From the NCBI GenBank assembly GCA_965153455.1, contig OZ234498.1:8494001-8558000 (forward strand): a stretch of DNA of 64,000 nt, written 5' to 3'. The position numbers and the translations under genes were made by a program. The notes beneath the pieces were generated by a model. The model did no database searches, was not told the origin of the DNA, and worked only from the letters and a program-made list of their open reading frames with translations. Positions 26,877-38,749 of this stretch are shown in pieces. Source of the DNA: Sphagnum compactum (lineage: Eukaryota > Bryophyta > Sphagnopsida > Sphagnales). Numbering within the stretch: the first letter of the stretch is position 1; each line of letters begins with the position of its first letter.

Positions 26877-27055
26877 TTCCATAATCTTGAACTGTTGTAT
26901 TGAGAGTTCAACAGTTTGTCAAAGGTGGAAGTAATGTTGTAGTCTTCTAACTTGTTCCACATGTTCCGTAATCTTGAACTGTTGTATTAAGAGCAGCACT
27001 AATGGCTTGCCAATGATTCAAGTAATGTTGGAGACTTCTAACTCATCCCACAATC
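26877..27055. repeat. 87-bp diverged tandem duplication
   Basis: Units start at 26877 and 26964, both beginning TTCCRTAATCTTGAACTGT, with GTAATGTTG and CTTCTAACT conserved later in the unit. A third unit may begin with CAATCTTGG near 27050. Confidence 0.75.
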
Positions 27056-28287
27056 TTGGTGTCTAATACACAATATTTATTGAAGGAAGAGCCAAATGGT
27101 AGAAAGCTTTGCCTCTTTCTCAAACAGGGAGAGCAAGGCAAAGTGTCCAATTGTAGAATTGGTACCTTTTTCTTGAAGGGTGAGTGAAGTCTGTTGGGAC
27201 TTGGAATACCATAACATGGTGTGATTGCAATTGCTGCATTTTGAATACTGTAAAATGATGCAATCATGACTGATTGCTTTGGGAAATCCAGACAATGAAT
27301 TTGGTTTTCACTGCGCCTGGTTACCCTGCATACAACCATGACTGAGCTAACAAGGTTGAGCCTATCATTTAAACCCTCTTACTTTCTTCTTCCCCCTACC
27401 TATGGATCTACTTATGTAAGTGGTTACTAATGTTTTTGCCAAATTTGAATCCATTTTCCCCAACTTTCATCTTCTTTTGTAGTTTTGCATCGAAAATATG
27501 CAACCTCAATTCCTTAACATTTCATACATTGGGCAACCTTAGAAACAAAGTTCACCATTTTGCAACCATTTATCAAGTTCAGAAATAAATTGCACAAAAT
27601 GATTGTTGGTGTTTAGATTAAACAAAAATTAGCTTGATATCCAAGTTCCTTAGGGAAGAGTTGATTTCCTAGCCTAATTCCTCAAGGGAAAGCTGTATGT
27701 ATTATGGCCCCAATTCCCTATATGATAATTGGGCTTCACAATCCTGCCTTGGCTAGGCAGCTTTCTGTGGCCAAGTTGGACAGCTTGGCCCCAGGACCCC
27801 AGGACCCCTCCCCAACCGAACAATTCGGCCAAATCTTTCCCCAACTAGGCAACAAGTTTGTTCCAACTTTTCTTTATGCTAGTTCTTTGTGAGGAAAGAT
27901 CCTAGCTTAGTGTTTACTACCACAACTTGGTAATCCCTGAGGTAGCAACAAACAGGTAGGAACTATTACTTCTATTGATTTAAGAGGTGATCCCATTACC
28001 TTTAGCTAAGGTTGTGGAGGAAACTTAATGATTGTGTAGTTACCAACGAAATAGGATCTAGTGTTGACTTGGATTTTAAAGGTGATTCCATAATTTTTGG
28101 TTAAGGATGTACAGGAAACTGAATGGAGGGAGGAAGGGAGAAAACCAAGCTTAAAAGGAATGGGGGAGTGTTTTTGTGTTTTCTCTCTTTTTGCTATATG
28201 CTTTTGTTGGACAAGAAAAGGGAGATGTATGTTGTGTGGAGAAATTGTTCGTGCATGCATGCACTCAATAATCTTGCTAACAGTAGA
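27056..28287. other. Intergenic, nothing recognised
   Basis: No coding motif, RNA gene or repeat array was seen. A small CCAGGACCCC duplication occurs near 27793-27808. Confidence 0.5.
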
Positions 28288-28441
28288 ATAGTTCAGCGAT
28301 AGACATTGTAGGAGGCAATACACTACTGCTATCTCATGATCCATCATTAGAATCCATTGATTGATAGTTCAGCGATAGACATTGTAGGAGGCAATACACT
28401 ACTGCTATCTCATGATCCATCATTAGAATCCATTGATTGAT
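28288..28441. repeat. 76-bp tandem duplication, two essentially identical copies
   Basis: 28288-28363 and 28364-28439 match throughout by eye, each starting ATAGTTCAGCGATAGAC and ending CCATTGATTG. The lack of divergence suggests a recent event, unlike the eroded arrays elsewhere in the window. Confidence 0.9.
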
Positions 28442-28613
28442 TAGCACACTCCTCAATCTCTACTGCAATGAAATACTCAAGAGAGCTAACAACAATCAAT
28501 GCAAACTCAAAAACTATGTGGTCCTCCATGTCCATTTGATCAAACTTCGTCATCATTACTTGAGGGTGAACTAGAGCTGTCACTCAAAGAAGAGGAGCTT
28601 GAGGAATCCATTT

Positions 28614-28970
28614 GTTGATACTAGGCACAAGTCCCTACCAGACTAGTCATGGTACAAAGTTGGTTTTGCTTCAGATCATACCAGCCTGGTAAGGTCCTTG
28701 ATACCAGTGTTGATACCAGGCACCAGTCCCTACCACAATAGTACTGGTACAAACCTGGCATTGCTTCAGTTCATAGTTCATACCAGTCTGGTAAGGTCCT
28801 TGATAACAGTGTTGATACCAGGCACAATTTCCTACCAGGCTACTACTGGTACAAAGATGATATTGCTTCAGGTTATACCAGTCTGTAAGGGTCCTTGATA
28901 CCAGTGTTGATGCTTGATACAAGTAGCAATCTTACATACTAGACCAACACTGGTATAAGGGCCAACTCAT
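28614..28970. repeat. ~95-102-bp minisatellite, three copies plus a decayed fourth
   Basis: Units start with GTTGATACYAGGCAC at 28614, 28709 and 28811. A degenerate copy starts at 28906. Each contains TACTGGTACAAA-like and TACCAGYCTGGTAAGGTCC segments; the latter is partly palindromic. The second unit has a 7-bp insertion. Confidence 0.85.
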
Positions 28971-29439
28971 GATGTCATGCCATCATGAATTGATTAACTT
29001 GACATAAAGGGTCAGATGGGGATTGCCATCTCAACAAAACTCCCACCAACAAAGCCACTGAGACAAAAGCAAGGAAACCGCAGAAGAGAACTCACCCAAA
29101 TGATGATTGGTAGAATTCAGTTGAGCAGACTGCGAATGGAAGTGGTGCATACATGGAGCTGCTCAAACTCAGTTAACTGTAGCAATGATCAAGATCAATC
29201 ACCAATCATAGTTAATGTACAGATGCCCACATCTGCAAACTTATATTTGGCAAACACTGAGTGTTGCCGACTAAGTGCTTTGCAGATGGCAGCCTTTGAA
29301 TCACATTCTTAACAATGAATGACTATTTACAAGGCAATTGTGTGACCATATCACTAACACTCAATTCACACTAAGGGCATTGCTTCAGCATCCCCAAAAA
29401 ATTATAATGTACAGTTGTACTGACAATGGGTTTGATTTG
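28971..29439. other. 3' flank of the CtpA-like gene
   Basis: Downstream of the stop codon of the minus-strand peptidase gene. It probably includes the 3' UTR; no other feature was seen. Confidence 0.5.
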
Positions 29440-32400
29440 TCAGTGGAGGTCCAATTGGCGTTGTGCCAGGATAATACAGGTGTCACCTTCCAATAGATTG
29501 TCTGAGCTTGGATTGACTTCAGTCTGAATGTTATCTCCAGGAATGCATTTCACATCAGGTGCAATCCCTACATGATCAATCTGGTGAAGAGCAGGAGAAA
29601 GGTACTTGGCTACTGTCACAAAGAGTGCAGACCCATCGTGGAGCTCAGTTACACTCTGCAGTTGCAATATTTCAATCAACAATAAAGCCCACACAACCCT
29701 AGAGACAAACCATGGGATGGAAGGCATTGAACAACAATCCTCCATCTTCTAACTGCTACTTTCAAATAGTTGAAAGGACTTGGACAGCTAAGCCATCCGT
29801 AGGAAGGAAAAATGTCATTTGACAGAATGTAATGCATGAACAAACCAACTCTTTGGAACAAGTGAATATTGAATCACCAAAATGCCAATTATCAATACAA
29901 GGCAGACTCTCTTACCTGAATCTTCCCTTTGCCATATGTATTTTGACCAACAAGAATAGCACGTCCATTGTCATGCAAAGCTCCAGCTAATATCTCGCTT
30001 GCACTTGCACTCCCCTCATTGACAAGCACCACCAATGGATCATGGGTTAATGCATGGCTATTAATGAGGTTTATGGGCTGCAAGGAGCCATTGCGGTCGA
30101 CAGTGTTCACTAAAGTCTCATCACCATCAAGCCATATCTCTGCTACCTCCAGCCCTGCTTTCACCAACCCACCCTGTCCCCAAAAAATTGTTGAATTCTG
30201 GACACATCAAATTGAATTCTTCAGTCCAGAAAGTCTGAACAATAGCAACACACAAAATCCCAATTCCACATCAACCCTTCAACACTAAAATGTTGGGATA
30301 ACAGGTTGAGGCATATTTACAGGATTATTGCGTAAGTCTAAAATATATGAATCCACTCCAGCATCCTCCATTGTTGTAATGGTCCTCTCCATGTCAACAG
30401 CAGCATTCTACTCCAACCCCCATACAACCAGCAATCACAGTGAGTAACACCAGGTGATTTTGTTTGTAGCAGGGGTCCTAAGAGGAGCTATCCCAAGTCT
30501 CACCAAGTAGAAATATGGAATGCAAATGAGATTGCAAGTTGATCAAGTATTCAACTCAGATTTGGAAACCTAAATTGATGTTGTTTAAACTATTCAGTAG
30601 GTCTGTCTTGGTGGGCAATCCAACCTGAGAGAATGCTGATAGGTGAACATAACCAGTTTTCAAGTCCTGACCATCAGGTGCAACATGGTGAATCACTGTT
30701 GAAAAAACTGGAGACAACATTATTGTTTCACGCTGTAGTTTGATTTCTGTAAGCTTAGTGAGGCCCTTGGCAGTAACTCCATTTGCCTGTCACCAAATTT
30801 CCAGTAATGTTAACGAGAGAGTGACCATCACAGACAACCCACATACACCAAAACCAAGTCAGAAACATAGAACTTTACTTTGGCACAAATGGGAAAAACC
30901 TGAGGATAGTCTTGATGAGAGTAGGAATTCACCTTTTTCACAACCTACTCAAAGTAGCACATATTAAAATGCATACAGCAATGTGCATCCCAATTTATGC
31001 ACATTGCTGTATGCATTTTAATGTGTTACTTCAAGTAGGTTGTGAATGAGGTGATTTGCTAACTCTCATCTCCTGCCACACAAGTCCTTAAACCAAGTGA
31101 CATATAGCCTCTTGGTTATCATCTTCAGCTATATACATGTGGATTTGTTTGTAACATACAGGGCGGCGCAGTTTTAGAGTAACTGAAGTGCCAGCACGCC
31201 CCCGAAGCCTGGTGGCAACTTCCTCATTATTCATCCCTGCCAGTGCTTGATCTGCATTACAATCATACTCACAACAGTAAGCTTGTAGGCAGTAAGTATC
31301 CATGGTAAGTAATCAAAATGATGTTGTCACCATAGCTTCAAAAAGTGACCATTATGAATAAGGCAGAGACTCCTTACCATCAATCTGCACCAATTCATCC
31401 CCTGAAATTATACCTGCCCGGGCAGCAGGACCACCCTCTATGGGTGATAGTACTACCTGCAAAAGTCAAAACTCCTATTTCAGGTGGTTTAAACATCAAA
31501 ACTCTGACTAGGCATCACAATTTTGACGAAAGCTCCACAAATCTTCAGAGGAAAAAATAAATTTTCGCATCATCTGGGCATCAGTATTGAATGATATCCT
31601 TTGAAGTAGGCCTAATCAGTTTACCAGACGGCCTGAATCACGATCTGATGAAATAAGCAGGCCCACTCCCTCCAAGGCACCATCATTGTTGATGCGGAAG
31701 CTTGCATACTCCTGCAACAAATGACCTCCTCTCAGATCCAAATTCTTCTAAATTCAAGCTTGGATGAAGATCCATATGACTATCAATTCACAAGAGAATC
31801 AAGGACATGAACTGAAGCAAAAAATTTACAAAGGAATACTATGACCAGATATACGATACCTGAGGACTGACAATGCGTGTGAAAGGGTCCCCCAGGGTGG
31901 CAAGCATACTGCGAATCTTGGCAAATGCAGCATCTGATGTCTTCAATGACAAAGTCTCTCCCAATACCTCTTGCAACTTCAAATCCCAATCTGACCCAAG
32001 AAGCCCAGGAAGAAAGAAAGAAAGAAAGACAGTGTTATATTCTCATGAAAGTGAGTTGTTTTTTTTTCCACTCTCTAAATCACAGCTCTAGGACTGAATC
32101 CTAACTTTATTGCAGCAAAAATTGTAGGTACAAAAAAATTGAACCTTGATTGTTGAAGGTGGGATCCACATACGTCCCTCGCACTATACCCCATGCCTCA
32201 ACTAAAGTCTGCTGAACAGTGTTCACCTGCAATCATTTCATTACAAATCCCTCTTTTATGACAATGACCTCCAGAAGCTGCTGATACAATAGTGTTCATG
32301 TTAACATATTGACACTCATGCAGGCACAAGGAGAGAAGAAAACAAAAAAAGTTTGGATGGTTGTAAGTACCTCCCCAATGTTGGAACCAGCAAATGTAAC

Positions 32401-32808
32401 AGTCAGGTTCTCTGCTCCTGCAGACAAGCAGGTCTGCAAGAAAATCACTGCAGCTGCTCCCGTTGCGAGGACTGCACTTGTACTAGCACTCTCACAGAAC
32501 TGCTGCAGGAGGAGGTTGTTTTCTCTGGGAGATGATGACTTGTTAGGAGGAGTGCAACTTGAACAGAAGTTGTCCTCTTGCTTTCTTGCAATTGCAACAG
32601 AAAGCTGCTGCTTCTGCCTAGTTCGTGCTCCAAAAGATCTCAACAAACGCTGATCATCTAGTAACTCAGTGCTGGTGCTGCTGCCATAGCTCTGTTTGCT
32701 GCGATGAAAGTTTCTCTGAGAGAATTTGAACTCCTGAGTATGGTGATAGAGGGAGCTTCCTTTGGAGAGATGACCAAAATGAGGCAATAGAAGTGTTTCC
32801 ATCCTCAC
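29440..32808 (-). CDS. CtpA-like carboxyl-terminal processing peptidase (S41A), probably thylakoid lumen
   Basis: This family uses a Ser-Lys dyad to trim C-termini; in plastids one member matures the D1 protein of photosystem II. Ten phased exons: 32808-32371, 32226-32145, 31990-31860, 31711-31625, 31456-31378, 31251-31160, 30786-30625, 30407-30321, 30173-29916, 29655-29440, giving 543 residues. The N-terminal ~100 residues are Ser/Arg-rich and are followed by a hydrophobic segment (about 112-130, [20 protein letters not shown]), resembling a bipartite lumen-targeting signal. GDPFTR occurs near 208 and a PDZ domain spans about 220-310. LDLRNNPGG spans exons 8-9. Ser443 (EGSASASE) and Lys468 (TYGKGKIQ) are the expected dyad, 25 residues apart. 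Plants have several paralogues; [13 protein letters not shown]-type wording suggests a paralogue distinct from the classical D1 protease, but I cannot settle this. ATG at 32802 is an alternative start. Confidence 0.93.
30914..31070. repeat. Long foldback (inverted repeat) in a CtpA intron
   Basis: The left arm (30914-30988) and right arm (30997-31070) are reverse complements over most of their ~75 bp, with an 8-nt loop (CCCAATTT). The inner ~50 bp pair almost perfectly: ATGCACATTGCTGTATGCAT opposes its complement. The outer part has more mismatches. It lies between exons 31251-31160 and 30786-30625. It could be a MITE or a MIR-like hairpin. Confidence 0.85.
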
Positions 32809-33900
32809 TTCTCAGCTCTGTCACAGCCGAGACCGGGAGTGCGCTTGTTCACACTTGCAAATCGGAAAAAACACTTCACAGTCACTCTTGTTATAGAAGG
32901 ACCTCCATGGATCGCAACGTATCCATCCACGACGAAGTACAAGATCTCTTTTCCGGAAGTCCGAGAGAAAAGCCCCGGAAATAAAATCACGAAATTCCCG
33001 CAATCATCCCTCAAAAATAGAACAAGCAACCAGGACTTCACTTCTGACCACTGCTGCAACACTTCTCTCCACTGTTTCCTCTTTTGATCTCAAGATCTCA
33101 CAAAAATAAGCTCTCCAAACTGCTGTTCCCGATACCTGAAAGAATAGAGCAAAACTCTAGCATTTAACATCGCAGAAAAAACCCTCGCATTCCGAGGGAG
33201 GCAAGCTCTTGCGGATTTTCTCTTCTTGTTGAAGAAATAAAATAAAAATCTGAGAATCAGTTACATAAAAGACAAAAAGAAAAGAAAAAAGAGAGAAGAT
33301 ACAACAAGCATCCTTGAAAAAAAATCAGGAGCGAAAAAAACCACGCCTGCACCTTTCGCTCGTCCAAAGCTCGTCCAATTTTTTACGTAAGCACAAAAAA
33401 GCCGGGATGTGACAAGAAAGTTTCACCTTACTTGTGATATTATAATGGAACACGCAACCTCGAATGCAGAAGCAGGAGCAATGTCATTGCAGAAAATAAT
33501 GATGTGTCGAATTGTTTTGGCGGGAGAGTGGAGAAGAAGAAGAAGAAGAAGAATGTGACAAAGACAAAGCAAGTTGGAAAGCGGAGACTCGTGTTTTTTT
33601 TTCAATTTTCTTTTGTGTGTGTGTGCATACGCGTGCTCGCTCCTCGTCTTCTTCTTCCTCCTCCTCCGTGGGACGACTGCGACGAGTGATGGGAACCTTG
33701 GCGGGCGTAGTAACGAATTTTCGGTTGCGAAATCCGACAAGAGCGGAGCCCGTGAGACGAACACGGAATCCCGTCCTTCGCGCACCACCTTCCCTTTGTG
33801 TTGCGCCAGTTGCAGACGACCTACTCAACAACCCCCGAAGGCCAGTTTTGTCATTAAACCATGCTTAAAATAGTGAAACGAATTTTCATGAAAATATGAA
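32809..33900 (-). promoter_or_regulatory. Upstream region of the CtpA-like gene
   Basis: The first part (32809-33140) is mixed-composition DNA that probably includes the 5' UTR. 33440-33870 is more GC-rich, with a (GAA)n run at about 33532-33552 and CT-rich tracts. No TATA box or second gene could be supported. AT-rich desert begins at about 33870. Confidence 0.35.
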
Positions 33901-34539
33901 GTTTCAGTGTGAAAATTTTCAAATTTTAAGAGAAAAATTGTGAAAGAAAATTTTGAATCTTCAAGAATATTTTATTCATCCAAAGGAAAATTTTGAAAAT
34001 TAATTAATTATTCAAGAGACATGTGTCTATGCTGCCAAGGTATTATTACTGGTTTGAACAAAGTTTAGTGGGCATAGGTGAGAGTGTTTTTTCCTCTTTA
34101 TTCCATTCAACATTTTTATCTTGTGATTTTTAAAATTTTATTGTCACATGGTTGTGCTTGTGCGTCCCCAGGGTATCAGAATTTTTAATTTTTCAAAATT
34201 CACCTAATTTTCAAATAGGGCGGTTCTTGCATATACAATAACAGTCAGTTTTCACAACCCAATTATTACATTTTTCACAAATTAATATTAATATTAATAT
34301 TAAATTATTTACTCAAATTTTATTTTTTTTCACTTTGAAAGTATTGAAAATAGATGAAAACTTGTAAAAAAATAATTTCAAATTTTACAATTCCATAATT
34401 TCATTCTTTTCAAAAGCTCCTTCAAACTCATCTAATTCCTCTTTTAGCATCAGTCTCAATAAAATCTACAAAGCTAGAAGGAAGCTTATAACGTATCCTA
34501 GGATCATTTAAACCAATTTTTGTTGACAAAGATCAATTT
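33901..34539. other. AT-rich intergenic DNA
   Basis: No gene. ATTAATATTAATATTAAT repeats occur near 34283-34303. Nothing else was recognised. Confidence 0.5.
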
Positions 34540-36550
34540 GTCCAAATTTTCTAATTGTAAACAACATCCCCTAAAACTAATAAAGATTCCAACTAAATAA
34601 AAGATTTTTTTTTTCAATTTGGGATTTAACTATCCTTAAGATTTGTCTAACACAGAAGCCAACTATAGGAAACATGCTCTCATGCTTTCATGCTTTTCGC
34701 ACCACCGCAGTGGACACTTCACGTCTTTAACATCCACTTGATTATGCTTGAAAATCAAAAGCTCTCTATTGATCAATTTTGTTGTTGGCTCACTTGTGCC
34801 GACTATCATCTCAAAGATATCCAAATTGCTATCCTTTTCAACCCTTTGACCAACAACACCCCTTTCAAATTTTGCCAAAAGATGCAAATGATAATGATGT
34901 TTAAGAAGCATAAGATTTTTTTTTTAAAATTCATATTCTGCAACAATTGCCTTACCTTGCTCATGACCAATAAGTGAACACACAAGATGAAAGGTCTTAA
35001 ACCTAGGATTCAACATCAAAGAAAGCATATTATGGGATTTTTTTTCATCGTATTTCTTTAAGAAGGAAAGAAAAAAATCCAAAACCCCAACAACTTCCTT
35101 TTTATGTTGGAGGCCAAACATGATAATTCCTAAAAAATATTTGCGTATTCTTCCATAAAGTTGTCAAAGGTTGCAAAATTAATTTCATCCCTAAATTTTA
35201 GACTCATGGATATGATAGAACTTAGTGTGTCACTTAACAACTAATGACCCCTCTACTACTTCAAAATCTAAATAAACACAATAGGGCCAAGATAAATAAC
35301 AATAATTTGACATATGTGCCATGTCAACGAAGGTGGTACTTTAACATTCATCCTCATAAAATTCTACATGTTATAACATAGTTTAGTTGCCTCTTTGAAC
35401 TACAAAGCTTCCTAGAAAAGGATAACTTTATTAGAAAATTTGCAAAAGCAAAAGAGAATGTTAAATTATGCATGGTAGGAATTGAAAAAAAAATGTAAAC
35501 ACAAAAAAATTCAAATTTTTTTAAAAGTACTTTGCTTTCATTAAAATATTCAATTTCCTTGGTGGAAAACTTGAATTGACACATGCCTTTTCCCATTCTT
35601 GCCCACCCTTTCCTGATTTATTTGGCCAAGTTATGCATTTCTATAAATTTCTTTGGGCAACTTTGATTGACACATATTGTGAGTTTTTGCAAACTTTTTC
35701 ATCTATTATTGTGGCATGTTTTAGAAAATACATGATCAAAACAAGTACCCTTAAAACTTTTTTTCAAACCCAACACATCATAACTTACAATTAATTTTAA
35801 GGTTGCACTTATAATGTTTAGATCAGATCCCTCATCCTTGACATAAGCTAACAATTTTCCTCTTCAATGCATAACTGTCCAATAAGTTTGTCAAATTTTT
35901 GGCCAAGGTTTGTCCGTTAATATCTATTACCCCAAAAAGGCCAATGGTAATATGCTTTCGTTACCAATCAACTCCTAAAAATTTGATCACCAATGCAAAG
36001 ATATCATGTCCACCTTTTGACATCCATAAATCAAAGCTTGGAATTCAAAAATGGCACTATGTTGAAACTAGTTAAAAACTTACAATTGTTGTGTTTTTTC
36101 CACTAGTCCATGTAGTAATTCATGAGAAAATTGTTTTCTAGAGGGAAAAACAATTTTTGAACACAATGCATACTAAATCTTTTCAACCAATTACTTTTCA
36201 CAAACTGTAAAGGAAGGTGGTTTTTGACAATTAAAAAACCCAAATCTTCCAAAAATTACTTTTGATGCATATCATATTTCTTGAAAGGTTCTTTTATAGC
36301 AAAAAAACTAGATATGGAATTAAAAGACACATTTGGTCTTTTTTTTTCAAAGTTGTCTTTCATCTTCTCTCAAAAGACTATTCACATCCTCATCAAAAAA
36401 ATTTAAAATATTACAATGATCTAAATTTACATGTTTTTTCAATGTAGTTATACCATTAGTTGTGTTATATATGATTAATCTTCTCTTAGCTTGAGTTGTT
36501 GGATTTAAATCCAAAATTGGACTATTATAACAAATAATACAACACATGAC
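34540..36550 (-). pseudogene. Dead hAT-type transposase (BED finger to C-terminal dimerisation region)
   Basis: The minus strand encodes recognisable pieces in several frames. An N-terminal BED-like finger (CIIC at the start, then LKKHVNLDH) lies at 36547-36347. A middle region in 36050-35650 reads pieces such as YVKDEG. LSLMLNPRFKTFHLVCS follows at 35121-34924. The hAT C-terminal region with PLRWCEKHESM, then a shifted MFPIVGFCVRQIL, reaches about 34560. Stops and frameshifts separate every segment, so it is non-functional. The order matches a near-full-length hAT transposase. Terminal inverted repeats and target-site duplications were not located. Confidence 0.8.
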
Positions 36551-37160
36551 TTGAAGAACTCTTAAGTCAACTTTTTTGTTATCATTAACATAGTAAAATG
36601 CTCAACACAATGCATTTCTACTATTTCCAAAATAATCTTTGTGCATGTAACTTTTCCAAATTTTCTTTGATTTTTTCTTCATTATTTTTTGGATTTTTGA
36701 TTCCTACGTTTGGACACTTACATTTTTTCATGTTCAAGATTGCAAAGGTTCATCCTCCATCCTTACTTCATTCATAAATATGTCATATGTATTTTCAGCA
36801 TAAGCATTTACAACATGAAATTTATTTTCTAAGCATTTACAAGTCAAGATGAGATATACATTTCCTAAACATTTAGGAAATAAGATGTAATGGAAATGTA
36901 TGATGAAATGTATAGGAACTTTTTTTAGGAAAATGCAAGTAAAAAAATCCTACATAAAAAGACCAAAAAAAAAACAGGAAAAAATGTCAAAAGAAACAAG
37001 ACAAAAAAAAGTTAACACATAAAAATGAAAAAATGAAAAAAAATGAAAGAAAATTTACAAGGTCAATTTGGAATTTGGTGTCCAAGTTCTAACCTTTGAC
37101 CTGCACATGCCAAGAGGAAGGGGGAAGTACCAAATTAACCAAGGAAACAAGAAAACAACC
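36551..37160. other. AT-rich flank of the hAT remnant
   Basis: A/T tracts with no coding motif. An (AAC)n run at 37164-37190 marks the start of the next repeat block. Confidence 0.5.
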
Positions 37161-37163
37161 AAC

Positions 37164-37540
37164 ACAAAACAACAACAACAACAACAACAAAGTCTGGGCT
37201 AGAAGGTACTTGAAACGCAAAATAATTCAACAAGAACACTAGTATGAAATAGCAGCATTACAAAGTCACAATACCAACACACGAAGCAATAACACCCCAT
37301 TGCAAAACAACAACACCATAAAGTAACAACATTACAAAGTAACAACATTATGAAACAACAACACGAACATGAAATAACAGCACCAACATGGGAAATAACA
37401 GAACCAACATGAAACACCAACACCCATGCAAAGTACCAGCACCAACGTGCACCAACAACACCAATGCAAAACACCAGCACAACACCAACACTAAGTAATA
37501 GCATCGATGCGAAGCGACAAAACAAAAGGAACTTGAGAAG
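37164..37540. repeat. (AAC)n run and A/C-rich degenerate minisatellite
   Basis: A clean AAC run is followed by a decayed array built on words such as AACAACAC, CACCAACATG and GAAATAACA at 15-30-bp spacing, up to about 37530. The Cys/Phe/Leu-rich frames on the minus strand are a by-product of this composition. Confidence 0.7.
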
Positions 37541-38740
37541 CAATGAGTAAAAACAAAACAAGAATAACAATGAGTTGAAACAACACAATAGATGAAGGGA
37601 AAAAAAACTAATGTTTTTCTTATAACTATTCCTTTAAGCTTAACCCTAAACATTGTTCCCGCCTCCTTAGGTAATGGTTGTTATTTAGGAACCTTAACGT
37701 ACTTGAAAATCAAATATAAGTTTTATGAGACAACTTGTTCGGTTTTCAAAAAAAAATTAAAAAACCAGTTTTCATTCACATGAGACCTTGAGACTAGTTC
37801 TCACATGTAATGGTGCCAACCAATTTTTCATTTGGGAATTGAGTTAAAAACTAGGTCAAGAATCGGGTGGGCATTCAAAAACCACCCAACACCGGTTGTT
37901 ACTTCGGTTGTGGCACAAGTAGGTAGGAAACATTAGGATTAGCAATCGCAACCGATTCTGCCATTTAACACAACTGCAAAATCAATAGGCATTAAGTATG
38001 AATGTATGAACCTTTTTACATAACACATGAAAGTTCAAATTTTACATAAATATTTGCTTTAGAATGCCATGAATTTGGGTTTCCAAAGTCTAACACAAAG
38101 TCTGGAGGAGACTGTTAAAAACATTTCCCTTAAATATTTGGAAAAGAGTGTTGTGTATAAGTTATAACGTGTCATTATTTATCTTGTACCCCTATTCATA
38201 GGGAAAAGCCATTTCGCATAAAAGCCATCTTCTAAGAGCTTTGGGTAACGAGGGTGTAGTTGTCCCAACTTTTCCCCTTTGTTTATTCTTTTTATGGCCT
38301 TCAAGTTCCTTTGTACTTCAATCATCATTTTTCCTCAGGGGCTTTGTTAGTCAATCCTTCTTTTGTGGGCACACACTAGGGCAACCCACTTGTAAGGCCT
38401 CTTTTTGCCCTAGCTCATTTTCGCATTTTGCGTTGTTCTTCAGGGGTTTTCCTTTCTTGTCTTTTCCCTTCCTTGGCCAATGACACCCATATCCTTGGCC
38501 TTGCCCATGTCATTTCCCCCACCTTTGATCATTTTGCTTCCCAGTTGGCTTTTGTGGGGTTGTTTGTTTAACCTTGCAAGTGTTTGACCTAGGCTCCGTC
38601 TGGCTTACCTCCTAGGTTTATCCCCCCTACTAAGTTTTGTTGCCCCCTGGTGGTATCACGATCCTTGGCATCCCCTTTGACTTTACCTCCTTCACCTTTT
38701 TTTTTAAAAGGATGTTCTAGGTGAAAATGTTTGGCATGCA
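37541..38740. other. Intergenic, nothing firm
   Basis: No family motif was read. The right half (38240-38740) is T-rich and may be an eroded upstream part of the reverse-transcriptase remnant that follows, but I could not read its motifs. Confidence 0.4.
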
Positions 38741-38749
38741 GATGTAATC

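Noticed and set aside
28288-28970. CRISPR-like repeat spacing
   Set aside because: Repeats are contiguous tandem copies without unique spacers, in a eukaryotic context.
37199-37653. Cys/Phe/Val-rich frames resembling a membrane protein
   Set aside because: By-product of an A/C-rich decayed minisatellite on the opposite strand.
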